This document shows positions 39,560-48,035 of a stretch of DNA of 64,000 nucleotides, piece by piece (the stretch's first letter is position 1; the number at the start of each line of letters is the position of its first letter). Origin of the DNA: Kineosporia rhizophila (GTDB lineage Bacteria > Actinomycetota > Actinomycetes > Actinomycetales > Kineosporiaceae). The position numbers were made by a program, and so were the translations under genes. The stretch is from the NCBI RefSeq assembly GCF_021277265.1, contig NZ_JAJSOH010000009.1:179538-243537 (forward strand), in the 5' to 3' direction. The notes beneath the pieces are model-generated. The model was not told the DNA's origin, searched no databases, and saw nothing but the letters and a program-made list of their open reading frames with translations.

Positions 39560-40360
39560 TCAGGACTCCGAGGAGGCCTTGGGCGGCCCGTCGAGCGGCT
39601 CCGCCGCCACCGTGTACCCCTGCGGCGACCACTCCGCGAGCACCGAGTAACGGTCGGCGCGGACCACGGTGTGCCGGTACTCCATGCGCCGCTGCTGCAC
39701 CGTGCTGACCCGCTCGATCTGGAAACAGGCCACGTCCGGCGGCACCGCCAGCAGTTCCCGGTCGCGCTGGGTGGGCATGATCGCGCCGATCCGCTCGCGC
39801 CCGCCGGCCATCGAGACCCCGCAGCGGGCGGCCAGCTCGTCGTACAGGCCGGAGACGGTGAAGTCGACCTCGAGCAGCGGGCTGGCCACCTCGGCCGGGA
39901 TCCAGACCCGGTCGTGGGCCATCGGCAGCTCGTCGGCCAGGCGCATCCGCTCCAGGTGGAACAGCGGCACGTCGGGCTCCAGGCCGAGCTCCTCGGCGGC
40001 CGCCGCCCAGGTGACGATCTCCTGGGCGATCACGATGCTGCGCTGCAGGATGCCCTGCGCGTCGACCTCCCGGAACAGCGAGTACAGACTGCCCAGCGGC
40101 GGGTTGGAGTCACCGCCGCGACGCACCCACGAGCCCCGGCCCTTGGCCGAGTCGATCAGCCGCGACTCGCGCAGCCGGCGCAGCGCCTCGCGCACCGTGT
40201 ACCGCGAGACCGCATAGGCCTCGACGAGCTCGAGCTCGCCCGGGAACTCCTGATCGAACGCACCAGCCTGCAGCCGGCGGGTGAGCTCCTGCTGGAGCTG
40301 CGCCCAGAGCGGCATGGGACTCGAGCGATCAAGGGCATGAACCTCGTCCGGCCCCGTCAC
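39560..40360 (-). CDS. GntR-family regulator with UTRA sensor domain (HutC type)
   Basis: A 266-residue protein. The winged-helix (about residues 15-85) reads PLWAQLQQELTRRLQAGAFD, VEAYAVSRYTVREALRRLRE and GSWVRRGG; the UTRA domain (about 100-255) has GLEPDVPLFHLERMRLADEL and SGLYDELAARCGV. HutC-type regulators bind small carboxylates, sugars or amino-acid derivatives. GTG 40360 has GGAGGTGG upstream and is preferred. The neighbours do not reveal the target. Confidence 0.85.
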   Translation of the reverse strand: MTGPDEVHALDRSSPMPLWAQLQQELTRRLQAGAFDQEFPGELELVEAYAVSRYTVREALRRLRESRLIDSAKGRGSWVRRGGDSNPPLGSLYSLFREVDAQGILQRSIVIAQEIVTWAAAAEELGLEPDVPLFHLERMRLADELPMAHDRVWIPAEVASPLLEVDFTVSGLYDELAARCGVSMAGGRERIGAIMPTQRDRELLAVPPDVACFQIERVSTVQQRRMEYRHTVVRADRYSVLAEWSPQGYTVAAEPLDGPPKASSES

Positions 40361-40400
40361 GGTGACCACCTCCGGGCCGACGCGTATCTACGGCAGTAGC

Positions 40401-40919
40401 TTAGTGGTCCTGGTGGGGCGACTCGCCCTCGCCTTCCCCCGCCTGCGCCCCGGGCGCACTGCCGGAGCGCGCCAGGAGCGGGAAGAGCGCCCAGGCCGCG
40501 AGCAGGATCACTCCCAGACCACCGGTGATCACGAGCGCCGTCGACCGCCCCAGGACCAGGTCGAGGACCAAGTCCACCGCACAGCAGATGGCCAGCGCCA
40601 GGAAGAACAGGCCACCGATGGCGAAACGGGAGGCGACCAGGACCACCTGAGCCTTCTGCCGGCGGCCGAAGAGGGCGCGGTGGTAGGCCACCGGTGCGAT
40701 CAGGCAGACGGTGGCCCCGGCCGCCAGCAGCAGCGCTGCCACCCAGACGTTGCGCTCCCAGCGGTCCAGGTCCTCGAACCGGCTCTGCAGCGGCAGGGTG
40801 AGCAGGAACGCGAACAGGATCTGCACCCCGGTCTGGGTGACCCGCAGCTCCTGCAGCAGGTCGACGAAGTTGCGGTCGGCCCGTTCGGCCGGGGTCTCAC
40901 CAGGGCGATGCGCGTTCAT
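40401..40919 (-). CDS. DUF6328-type membrane protein
   Basis: A 172-residue protein with four hydrophobic helices (QILFAFLLTLPL, WVAALLLAAGATVCLIAPVA, FAIGGLFFLALAICCAVDLV, VITGGLGVILLAAWALFPLL) preceded by the conserved start RNFVDLLQELRVTQTGVQIL. Family known, function unknown. Starts at ATG 40919. It diverges from the ACT-domain gene. Confidence 0.8.
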   Translation of the reverse strand: MNAHRPGETPAERADRNFVDLLQELRVTQTGVQILFAFLLTLPLQSRFEDLDRWERNVWVAALLLAAGATVCLIAPVAYHRALFGRRQKAQVVLVASRFAIGGLFFLALAICCAVDLVLDLVLGRSTALVITGGLGVILLAAWALFPLLARSGSAPGAQAGEGEGESPHQDH

Positions 40920-40979
40920 CCGCCGCATTCTCCGGGGTGCGTGATCTGCGCTGCATCGGGGTCTGCGGCCGGTCGCCGT

Positions 40980-41005
40980 GTGGAATTCTGTCCGTCTCAT
41001 TCCAC
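40980..41005. promoter_or_regulatory. Inverted repeat between DUF6328 and ACT genes
   Basis: GTGGAAT-N12-ATTCCAC has perfect 7-bp arms and is AT-rich relative to its surroundings. It ends 22 bases before the TTG start of the ACT-domain gene, in a divergent promoter region. Confidence 0.45.
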
Positions 41006-41026
41006 CTGGCCGTCAGGAGGCCCGGC

Positions 41027-41674
41027 TTGCTCGCTCGGATTCGGTTCGGCGTCCCGGACAGGCCCGGCAGTCTGGGGCGGGTCACCTCGGCGATCGGCTC
41101 GGTGGGGGCCGACATCGTCAAGATCGACGTGCTCGAGAGCGAGTCCGGCCGGGCCCTGGACGACGTGTTCGTGCAGATCCGCGACGCCGCCCACCTGGAG
41201 CGGGTGGCGACTGCGCTGGACGCCCTGGCCGGGGTGGCGGTGACCGGCGTGCAGCATCCGGCGCCCCCGGTCACCGGTCACGCCGACCTCGGCCTGATCG
41301 ACCAGGTGCTCTCCCGGCCCGAGCGCGGGCTGCAGACCCTGGTCGACGGTGCACCCCACTGCTTCGGGGCGGAGTGGGCCGCCCTGGTGGAGTACGGCTC
41401 CGACCTGGCCGCCGTGAGTTCCGTGCTCACCGTCAGCGTGGCCAGCCCGGGTCCGGAACACGTCGCCCTCACCTCACCGCTGCGTCTGGCCACGGTGCGG
41501 ATGACTGCGCCCGGGGCGGCCGAGCCCTACAGCGGTACCGCGCTGGTCCCGATCGGCCCCGGTCCGCTGGCTCTGGTCCTGGTGCGTTCCCGCGGTCTGG
41601 ACTTCCACCGTTCGGAGCTGTGGCGGGTGGGCCAGGTCGGCCAGATCGTCGGGACCGTCCTCGCGCCGGTGTAA
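41027..41674 (+). CDS. ACT-domain protein
   Basis: A 215-residue protein starting at TTG with AGGAGG 7 bases upstream, the best site in this stretch. Residues 1-75 form an ACT domain (RIRFGVPDRPGSLGRVTSAI, VGADIVKIDVLE, VATALDALAGVAV) as in malic enzymes and amino-acid regulators; residues about 90-215 are GAF-like without a clear motif. It may be a ligand-sensing protein of amino-acid metabolism. The stop is immediately followed by the foldback element at 41675. Confidence 0.75.
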   Translation: MLARIRFGVPDRPGSLGRVTSAIGSVGADIVKIDVLESESGRALDDVFVQIRDAAHLERVATALDALAGVAVTGVQHPAPPVTGHADLGLIDQVLSRPERGLQTLVDGAPHCFGAEWAALVEYGSDLAAVSSVLTVSVASPGPEHVALTSPLRLATVRMTAPGAAEPYSGTALVPIGPGPLALVLVRSRGLDFHRSELWRVGQVGQIVGTVLAPV

Positions 41675-41838
41675 GAGCCCGTGCTGCGGACCATGACCTA
41701 CTGCGGGGCGCCCGGTGGCCGCCTGGACGCGTCCGGCGTGGCCCCACGTAGAAACACCGCTATGAGGGGCCCCACCGGCCACGCCCAGACAGCCACCGGA
41801 CGTCTCCTCGCTACGGCCCTGATCCGCAGCACGGGCTC
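41675..41838. repeat. 164-bp foldback (MITE-like) element
   Basis: GAGCCCGTGCTGCGGA (41675-41690) and its perfect reverse complement (41823-41838) bound 164 bp. Inside are further nested repeats: GGCGTGGCC (41735-41743) with GGCCACGCC (41777-41785), and GGCCCCACGTAG (41740-41751) with CTATGAGGGGCC (41760-41771). The whole segment can fold into one long hairpin. It starts one base after the ACT-gene stop. No target duplication is obvious and no transposase is encoded. Confidence 0.55.
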
Positions 41839-41861
41839 CCGCTCGTGTGAGGATCACGCCT

Positions 41862-42431
41862 GTGACCTTGCATGAACCTGAACTCTGGCTGATCCGGCAC
41901 GGGCTGACCGAGTGGGCCCGCGACCGCCGGCACACCGGCCGCAGCGACATCCCGCTGCTGCCCGAGGGCGAGGCGGCGGCCGCCAAGCTCGCTCCTCGCC
42001 TGGCCGACGTCCACTTCGACCTCCAGCTGTCCAGCCCGCTGCAGCGGGCTTGGCGCACCGCCGAACTGGCCGGACTCGACCCCAAGGCCGAGCCCGACGC
42101 CCAGGAATGGGACTACGGGCAGTACGAGGGCATCACCACCGCCCAGATCCAGGAGCAGGTGGCCGGCTGGTCGATCTGGACCTCCCCGGTGCCCGGTGGG
42201 GAGACCCTGGAACAGGTCTCGGCCCGGGCCGACCTCGTGATCGAGCGGGTGCGGCGCGAGGCGCAGACCCGCGCCGTGGTCGTGGCCCACGCCCACTATC
42301 TGCGCATCCTGGCCGCCCGCTGGATCGGGCAGGACGCCTCGCTGGCCGCTCACCTGGCGCTGCACACCTCGACACTCAGCGTGCTGGGCTGGGATCGTGG
42401 GACCCCGGTCATCGATCAGTGGAACGGCTGA
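41862..42431 (+). CDS. Histidine phosphatase (phosphoglycerate-mutase-like)
   Basis: A 189-residue protein starting at GTG. The catalytic LIRHGLTEWARDRRHTGRSD is near the N-terminus, followed by SSPLQRAWRTAEL (second Arg), WDYGQYEGI and the second His in VVVAHAHYLRILAARW. Family members dephosphorylate sugar phosphates or alpha-ribazole phosphate. The specific substrate is not evident; it lacks the fusion partners of CobC proteins. It lies 84 bp before the acyl-CoA ligase gene. Confidence 0.88.
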   Translation: MTLHEPELWLIRHGLTEWARDRRHTGRSDIPLLPEGEAAAAKLAPRLADVHFDLQLSSPLQRAWRTAELAGLDPKAEPDAQEWDYGQYEGITTAQIQEQVAGWSIWTSPVPGGETLEQVSARADLVIERVRREAQTRAVVVAHAHYLRILAARWIGQDASLAAHLALHTSTLSVLGWDRGTPVIDQWNG

Positions 42432-42453
42432 TCTCCGCATTTGGGGAAACCCC

Positions 42454-42509
42454 CACCTGGTCGTGACCGTTGGGCAACACACCGATGTGTCCCACGTCAC
42501 GACGAGGTG
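42454..42509 (+). promoter_or_regulatory. Stem-loop covering the ribosome binding site of the acyl-CoA ligase gene
   Basis: CACCTGGTCGTGAC (42454-42467) pairs with GTCACGACGAGGTG (42496-42509) with one mismatch; inside, TGGG/CCCA and ACACA-CCGA-TGTGT extend the stem. The 3' arm contains GAGG (42504-42507), the Shine-Dalgarno for GTG 42516. The structure would block translation unless opened. As DNA it could equally be a dimeric repressor site. Confidence 0.6.
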
Positions 42510-42515
42510 ATTTGT

Positions 42516-44180
42516 GTGCGCAGCACCATGCAGAACGTTCCCCTGATGACCTCCCGCATCATCGACTACGCGGGCACCGTCTACCCCGCGTCGGAAGTGG
42601 TCACCTGGGGCGCGGAAGGCCCTCGGAGGCAGTCGTTCCCCGAGGTGGCGAAAGACTGCCGCAGGCTGGCGCACGCGCTGCGGGCACTCGGGGTCGAGGG
42701 CGACCAGCGGGTCGGCTCGTTCATGTGGAACAACGTCGAGCACCTGGTGCTCTACCTGGGTGTTCCGGCGGCCGGGGCGGTGCTGCACACGATCAACATC
42801 CGGCTCTTCCCGCAGCAGATGGTCTACGTGGTCAACCACGCCGAGGACAAGGTCGTCTTCGTCGACAACTCCCTGGCCCAGCCGTTCTCGGCGCTGCTGG
42901 AGCACACCCCGCTGGTCGAGCACGTGGTGGTCAACGGCCCGGTGCCGGACGAGGTGAAACAGGCGCTCGCCGGCGGCGGTAAACGCCAGGTGCACGACTA
43001 CCGGGCACTGCTGGACGCCCAGCCCGACACCTTCCAGTGGCCGGAGCTGGACGAGAACGACGGCACGCTGATGTGTTACACCTCCGGCACCACCGGGCAC
43101 CCCAAGGGCGTCGTCTACTCGCACCGCTCGAACCTGCTGCACGCCACCTTCTGCGCCGGCGCCAACGGCCTGGGGCTCACCCACTCCTCCCGGGCGCTGG
43201 CGATCGTGCCGCTCTTCCACGCCAACGCCTGGGGCCTGGCCTACGCCGCGATGATGGCCGGCTCCAGCCTGATCATGCCCGACCGCTTCCTGCAGCCCGA
43301 GCCCCTGGCCCGGATGATCGAGGGCGAGAAGGTCACCTGCGGCGGGGCGGTCCCCACCCTGCTGACCGGGCTCCTGGAGTTCCTCGACGGGCATCCCGAG
43401 GTCGACGTCAGCAGCCTGGACCGGATGATCGTGGGCGGCTCGGCCTGCCCGCCCGCGCTGATGCACGCCTTCCATGAGCGCTACGACGTCACCCTGCTGC
43501 ACGGCTGGGGCATGACCGAGACCTCGCCGCTGGGCACCGTGGCGATTGCCCCGGAAGGCGTGGAGGGCGAGGAGTACTGGAACTACCGGCACTCCCAGGG
43601 CCGGCTCGCCCTGCACGTCGACGCCCGCCTGATCGGCCCGGACGGCAGTCCGCAGCCCTGGGACGGCAAGGCGGTGGGCGAGATCGAGGTGCGCGGGCCC
43701 TGGATCACCGGCTCCTACTTCCGCGACGACGACCCGGCCTCGGCCGACAAGTTCGACGACGGCTGGCTGCGTACCGGTGACATCGGCAGTCTCACCCCGG
43801 ACGGCTACCTGACCATCAGCGACCGGGCGAAAGACGTGATCAAGTCCGGCGGCGAGTGGATCAGCTCGATCGACCTGGAGAACGAGCTGATGGCGCATCC
43901 GGCGGTGCGCGAGGCCAGCGTGGTCGGGGTGCCGGACGACAAGTGGGGCGAGCGCCCGCTGGCCATCGTGGTGCCGGCCGAGGGGCAGACGCCCGCGGTC
44001 GAGGAGCTGCGCGACTTCCTGCAGGCCCGGGTCGCCCGCTGGCAGGTGCCGGAGCGCTGGGCCTTCGTCGAGGAGGTGCCAAAGACCAGCGTGGGCAAGT
44101 TCGACAAGAAGGTGCTGCGGGCCCGGTACGCCGAGGGGGCGCTGGACGTGGTCCAGGTGCAGAAGGCGGCCTCGGCCTGA
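42516..44180 (+). CDS. Long-chain fatty-acid-CoA ligase
   Basis: A 554-residue AMP-binding enzyme. Motifs: the P-loop YTSGTTGHPKGVVYSHRS, VPLFHANAWGLAY, HGWGMTETSPLGTV, GWLRTGDIGSLTPDGYLTIS and the C-terminal catalytic lysine in SVGKFDKKVLRARY. It activates fatty acids as acyl-AMP and then acyl-CoA. The GTG at 42516 has GAGG 8 bases upstream; the in-frame extension through the hairpin is unlikely. The stem-loop at 42454-42509 suggests control at translation. Confidence 0.93.
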   Translation: MRSTMQNVPLMTSRIIDYAGTVYPASEVVTWGAEGPRRQSFPEVAKDCRRLAHALRALGVEGDQRVGSFMWNNVEHLVLYLGVPAAGAVLHTINIRLFPQQMVYVVNHAEDKVVFVDNSLAQPFSALLEHTPLVEHVVVNGPVPDEVKQALAGGGKRQVHDYRALLDAQPDTFQWPELDENDGTLMCYTSGTTGHPKGVVYSHRSNLLHATFCAGANGLGLTHSSRALAIVPLFHANAWGLAYAAMMAGSSLIMPDRFLQPEPLARMIEGEKVTCGGAVPTLLTGLLEFLDGHPEVDVSSLDRMIVGGSACPPALMHAFHERYDVTLLHGWGMTETSPLGTVAIAPEGVEGEEYWNYRHSQGRLALHVDARLIGPDGSPQPWDGKAVGEIEVRGPWITGSYFRDDDPASADKFDDGWLRTGDIGSLTPDGYLTISDRAKDVIKSGGEWISSIDLENELMAHPAVREASVVGVPDDKWGERPLAIVVPAEGQTPAVEELRDFLQARVARWQVPERWAFVEEVPKTSVGKFDKKVLRARYAEGALDVVQVQKAASA

Positions 44181-44187
44181 GCCCGGC

Positions 44188-45753
44188 TCAGCAGACCGCG
44201 TCCACGTCCTGAGCCCGGTTCGGGTTGGCCGCCTTCGGCTGCCCCGAGGGGTTCCTCGGCCGGGACGGCCCGGGTGACGCGCTCGGAGTGGGCTCCTGCG
44301 GGGCCCGCTCCGAGCTCGCGATCGCCCGCTTCACCAGCTTGTGCACCTTGTCGAAGTCCGGGGCGGTCACGTCGACCACGGCCTTGGTGAACGGCAGGCT
44401 GGTCACCTTCGCGCCCTGGACGCGCCGGCTCAGCTCGACCCAGGCGTCCAGGTCGCGACGCGGGATGCCGGTGGTGATGTTCCGCTTGGCCGCCCGGGCC
44501 AGCCGGGGGAACTGCAGGGCCACGGTCACCGGGTCGACCTGGTCGACGAAGGCGGCGATCACGCACCGCTGCCGCTGCATCCGGCTGTAGTCGTCGCTGG
44601 CCCAGCGCGAGCGGGCGAACCAGAGGGCGTGGTAGCCGTCCAGGTGCTGGTTCTCGCCGATCTCGATCCAGCCGCCGGTGGCCTTGTGGTAGATCGGCGA
44701 CTCGGGATTGCCGTCGCCCCCGATCGGCAGCCGCTCCCGCACGTTCACCTCGAGCCCGCCGATCGCGTTGACGAACTCGGCGAAGCCCTTCAGGTTGAGC
44801 ATCGCGTAGGTGTCGATCTTCAGGCCGGTCACGCCCTCGATCGCGTCCTGGGTGGCCGCGAGCCCCGGATTGCGGAACCGGTCGTAGCCCGAGCCCGCAC
44901 CCTCGGCCCAGGTCCAGACCGCGTTCAGCATGCACGGGTCGCCGTAGCAGTTGAACCCGTCCGGCCAGGCGCTGTTGCCCGGGGTGCCGAACGGGAAGGG
45001 GGCGTTCTTCAGGTTGCGGGGCAGGCTGAACAGCACGGTGTTGCCCGACCGGGTGTCGATGCTGGCCACGATCATCGTGTCCGGGCGCACCCCGATCCGG
45101 GAGTCACCGGCGTCCGAGCCGAGCAGCAGCACGTTGATCCGCGGGGTACCGGCCCAGGGGTCGGCCTCGGTGGTCTCGGTCAGCGCCGTGCTGGTCTCGG
45201 TGTCGACCGTCTGCCGGAACATCGTGTCCACCAGGTCGCGGCCGATCAGCGCGTAGCGGCCGGCCTCGTAGGCGGGCATCGCCACCGCGGTGACCAGGGC
45301 CACCACCACGAGCGAGGCGAACAGCCGCTGGCCGCCGCCCAGGCTGGCGTAACGGCGCAGCTGGACGTGGGTGAGCAGGATGGCCAGCACCCAGAGCGTC
45401 GCGATCACGGCGATCGACACGGTGGCCACGACCAGGCGCCCGGGTGCGATCACCAGGGTCTGGACGCGTTCCAGCGGGTCGTCGCCGAGCGCCAGCCAGC
45501 CCAGGGCCAGGCCGCCGGCCGCGGTCAGCCCGAGCAGGAAGCCGCCCGCCCGGCGCCGCCCGGCGGCCAGGAGCCCGCTGCCGGGCAGCAGCGAACCGAG
45601 GATCGTCCAGCTGATCACCCAGGCGAAGCCCTGGCCGTGCGCGGTGGCGTGGCTGCCGCGACGGCCGGTGGAGACGACCGGGGCGCCGGGTGCGTCCTCA
45701 CGTGACCGCCCCGGGCGTCCGGGGGCGGGGTGGCGTTGACGGACGTCGGACAT
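44188..45753 (-). CDS. LytR-CpsA-Psr (LCP) family protein
   Basis: A 521-residue protein. Four or five hydrophobic helices (about residues 45-180) precede the LCP domain, which holds NVLLLGSDAGDSRIGVRPDT, IVASIDTRSGNTVLFSLPRN and WFARSRWASDDYSRMQRQR; the arginines and aspartates that bind the lipid pyrophosphate are present. LCP enzymes transfer secondary polymers from a lipid carrier to peptidoglycan. Most have a single N-terminal helix, so the polytopic anchor is unusual. The tail ends NRAQDVDAVC, also seen in the adjacent paralogue. Confidence 0.9.
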   Translation of the reverse strand: MSDVRQRHPAPGRPGRSREDAPGAPVVSTGRRGSHATAHGQGFAWVISWTILGSLLPGSGLLAAGRRRAGGFLLGLTAAGGLALGWLALGDDPLERVQTLVIAPGRLVVATVSIAVIATLWVLAILLTHVQLRRYASLGGGQRLFASLVVVALVTAVAMPAYEAGRYALIGRDLVDTMFRQTVDTETSTALTETTEADPWAGTPRINVLLLGSDAGDSRIGVRPDTMIVASIDTRSGNTVLFSLPRNLKNAPFPFGTPGNSAWPDGFNCYGDPCMLNAVWTWAEGAGSGYDRFRNPGLAATQDAIEGVTGLKIDTYAMLNLKGFAEFVNAIGGLEVNVRERLPIGGDGNPESPIYHKATGGWIEIGENQHLDGYHALWFARSRWASDDYSRMQRQRCVIAAFVDQVDPVTVALQFPRLARAAKRNITTGIPRRDLDAWVELSRRVQGAKVTSLPFTKAVVDVTAPDFDKVHKLVKRAIASSERAPQEPTPSASPGPSRPRNPSGQPKAANPNRAQDVDAVC

Positions 45754-45922
45754 TCCACCCCACAAGGTCGCGTTCCCCGGAACCCGCCTAGAGGTGGCCC
45801 GGGCAGCCGCGGATCGCGCACTGAGCCGCGAGTATGCCTGCGCAGCAGCCCGTCTCGACGGCATTGGGCGCGGCAAAGACGGACAAGGCGGCTACTTGTG
45901 TGCGAGTGGGGGACACCAGAAC

Positions 45923-45956
45923 GCCGGTCGGCCGATGTGGAGGTCGGCCGACCGGC
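45923..45956 (-). terminator. Stem-loop after the second LCP gene
   Basis: GCCGGTCGGCCGA (45923-45935) and TCGGCCGACCGGC (45944-45956) form a perfect 13-bp stem, ten bases after the LCP gene stop on the minus strand. No strong T-tract follows. Confidence 0.6.
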
Positions 45957-45965
45957 GGAGGTGGA

Positions 45966-48035
45966 TCAGCAGACGGCCGCGACGTCCTGTGCCTCGGTGG
46001 CGTCGCCGGTGGCCTTCGGCTTCTTCGGCTTCTTGGTGGTGGTCGTGCCCTCGGTGGCGCTCACGCTCGGGCTCGGGGTGGACGCCTGGGTGCTCTGGGC
46101 CTTCTTGGCGGCCTTCTCGGACTTGGCGATCGCCTTGTCGACCTGCTCGTGGATCAGGTCGTAGTCCGGGTTGGCCCGGTCCGGGATCACCTTGTCGGTG
46201 AACGCCAGGCTGGTCTGCTTGCCGCCCTGGACCCGGGTGGCCAGCTCGACCCACGCCTGCAGCTCGTCCTGCTTGATGCTGGTCGACATGTTGCTCTTCA
46301 GCGCCTTGGCGATCTTCGGGAAGTTCGTGGCCAGGGTGACCGGGTCGGCCTGCGAGGAGACCGCGGCGATCAGGCAGCGCTGACGTTCCATCCGGCTGTA
46401 GTCGGAGGTGCTCCAGCGCGACCGGGCGAACCAGAGGGCGTGGTAGCCGTCCATGTCCTGGTTCGTGCCCGGCTCGATGTATCCCTTGGTCTTCTCCGGG
46501 TTGGTCGAACTGCCGCCGATCGGCAGACGCTCGTAGACGTCGAGCTCCACCCCACCGATGGCGTCGATGAACTCCTCGAAGCCCTTGAGGTTGAGCATCG
46601 CGTAGGAGTCGATCTCCAGGCCGAGCACGCCGGTGATCGCGTCCTCGGTGGCCTTCAGACCGGGGTTCTTGAACTTGGCGTAGCCGGAGTTCGGGGTGTC
46701 TTCCGCCCAGCGCCAGATGCCGTTGATCATGCACTGGTTGGCCTCGCACCAGTAACCGTCCGGCCAGTACTTGTCGCCGGGGCTGCCCTCCTTGAAGGGC
46801 ACCCGCTCCAGGTTGCGGGGCAGGCTGAACAGCACGGTGTTGCCGCTCGAGGGCTGGATGCTGGCCAGGATCATCGTGTCCGGGCGGATACCGGTACGGG
46901 TCTCGCCGGCGTCGGAGCCGATCAGCAGCACGTTGACCCGCTTCGTGTCGGCCCACGGGTCGGCCGCCTCGGTGTTCGGCTTCTGGTCGTCCGAGTCCTC
47001 GTCACCGTCGCCGCCGAAGACGGTGTTGACCAGGTCGCGCTGTACCAGGGCGTAGTTGCCGACGGTGTAGGTGGGCACGCCCACGCCGACCACCAGGGCG
47101 GCGACGACCACCCAGCTGAACGCCTTCTGGGCGCCGTCGAGGGTGGCGTAGCGGCGCAGCTGGCTGTTGGTGAGCAGGACGACCAGGGCCCACAGCACGC
47201 CGATCACCACGGCCGCGATGGCCAGCATGAGCAGCTTCTGCGGCTCGAGGGCCACGGACAGGCCGCGCTGCAGGATGTTGCCGGTCAGGGCCCAGACCGC
47301 GAAGCCGGCGAACGACACCGCGATTACCCCGAGGACGGCGGCGCCGAGCCGGCGCCAGCCGGCTGCGATCAGGCCGAGGCCGGGCACCAGGGCGCCGATG
47401 ATGGTCCAGGCCACGACCCAGGAGAAACCCTGGCCGTAGGTGGTGGCGTGGCTGCCGCGGCGGTCGCTCTCGTCGCCCGGCGGGGGCGCGGCCAGACGGC
47501 TCTTCGGCTCCCGGGCCTGGGCGTGGCCACCGGGCTCGCGGTCGTCGGCGGCGCGAGGCCGCTCAGGCGCCGCTGCGGCGCTACGGGCGCCCGGCCGGGG
47601 GTCGTAGCCGCCGTTGCTGCTGCGGTCGCTGGGGCGGGGGTCGTAGCCGCCGTTGCTGCTACGGCTGCTGGGCCGGGGGTCGTAGCCGCCGTTGCTGCTA
47701 CGGCTGCTGGGCCGGGGGTCGTAACCACCGCTGCGGTCGCTCGGCCGCGGGTCGTAACCACCGTTGCCACTGCGGTTACCGGGCCTCGGGTCGTAACCGC
47801 CGTTGCTGCTGCGGTTACCGGGCCGGGGGTCGTAACCGCCGTTGTCGCCGCCGGAACGACCGGAGCGGCTCTCGGCGTACTCGTCGCGCTCGTCATAACG
47901 CCCGCCGCGATCGGAGCCGCGGCCCCGATCGGCATAGCGGTCACCCGCCGCGGAGCCCTGACCGGACGACTGCTCGCCGTAGTGCTCGGCGTCGGCTCGT
48001 CGTGGGCGCCGCGAGAAGGGCTCGACCTGCGTCAC
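45966..48035 (-). CDS. LytR-CpsA-Psr (LCP) family protein with YDPRP repeats
   Basis: A 689-residue paralogue of the adjacent LCP protein. Residues 1-205 are a cytoplasmic, charged region with seven copies of a 12-13-residue repeat around GGYDPRP (about 65-153). Four or five membrane helices follow (about 210-340), then the LCP domain (VNVLLIGSDAGETRTGIRPD, SLPRNLERVPF, WFARSRWSTSDYSRMERQR) and a Thr/Lys/Pro-rich tail ending EAQDVAAVC. The repeats could interact with the cell-wall or division machinery. GTG start behind GGAGG. Confidence 0.92.
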   Translation of the reverse strand: MTQVEPFSRRPRRADAEHYGEQSSGQGSAAGDRYADRGRGSDRGGRYDERDEYAESRSGRSGGDNGGYDPRPGNRSSNGGYDPRPGNRSGNGGYDPRPSDRSGGYDPRPSSRSSNGGYDPRPSSRSSNGGYDPRPSDRSSNGGYDPRPGARSAAAAPERPRAADDREPGGHAQAREPKSRLAAPPPGDESDRRGSHATTYGQGFSWVVAWTIIGALVPGLGLIAAGWRRLGAAVLGVIAVSFAGFAVWALTGNILQRGLSVALEPQKLLMLAIAAVVIGVLWALVVLLTNSQLRRYATLDGAQKAFSWVVVAALVVGVGVPTYTVGNYALVQRDLVNTVFGGDGDEDSDDQKPNTEAADPWADTKRVNVLLIGSDAGETRTGIRPDTMILASIQPSSGNTVLFSLPRNLERVPFKEGSPGDKYWPDGYWCEANQCMINGIWRWAEDTPNSGYAKFKNPGLKATEDAITGVLGLEIDSYAMLNLKGFEEFIDAIGGVELDVYERLPIGGSSTNPEKTKGYIEPGTNQDMDGYHALWFARSRWSTSDYSRMERQRCLIAAVSSQADPVTLATNFPKIAKALKSNMSTSIKQDELQAWVELATRVQGGKQTSLAFTDKVIPDRANPDYDLIHEQVDKAIAKSEKAAKKAQSTQASTPSPSVSATEGTTTTKKPKKPKATGDATEAQDVAAVC
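47577..47843 (-). repeat. Seven tandem 39-bp (13-residue) repeats inside the LCP gene
   Basis: The unit encodes NGGYDPRPxxRSS with small variations (GN, SD, SS or GA in the variable positions, two copies one residue shorter). It spans residues 65-153 of the protein. In-frame tandem copies can gain or lose units by slippage, so copy number may vary between strains. Confidence 0.85.

Noticed and set aside
47577..47843. CRISPR-like array
   Set aside because: Repeats are contiguous, in frame and coding (YDPRP), with no unique spacers.
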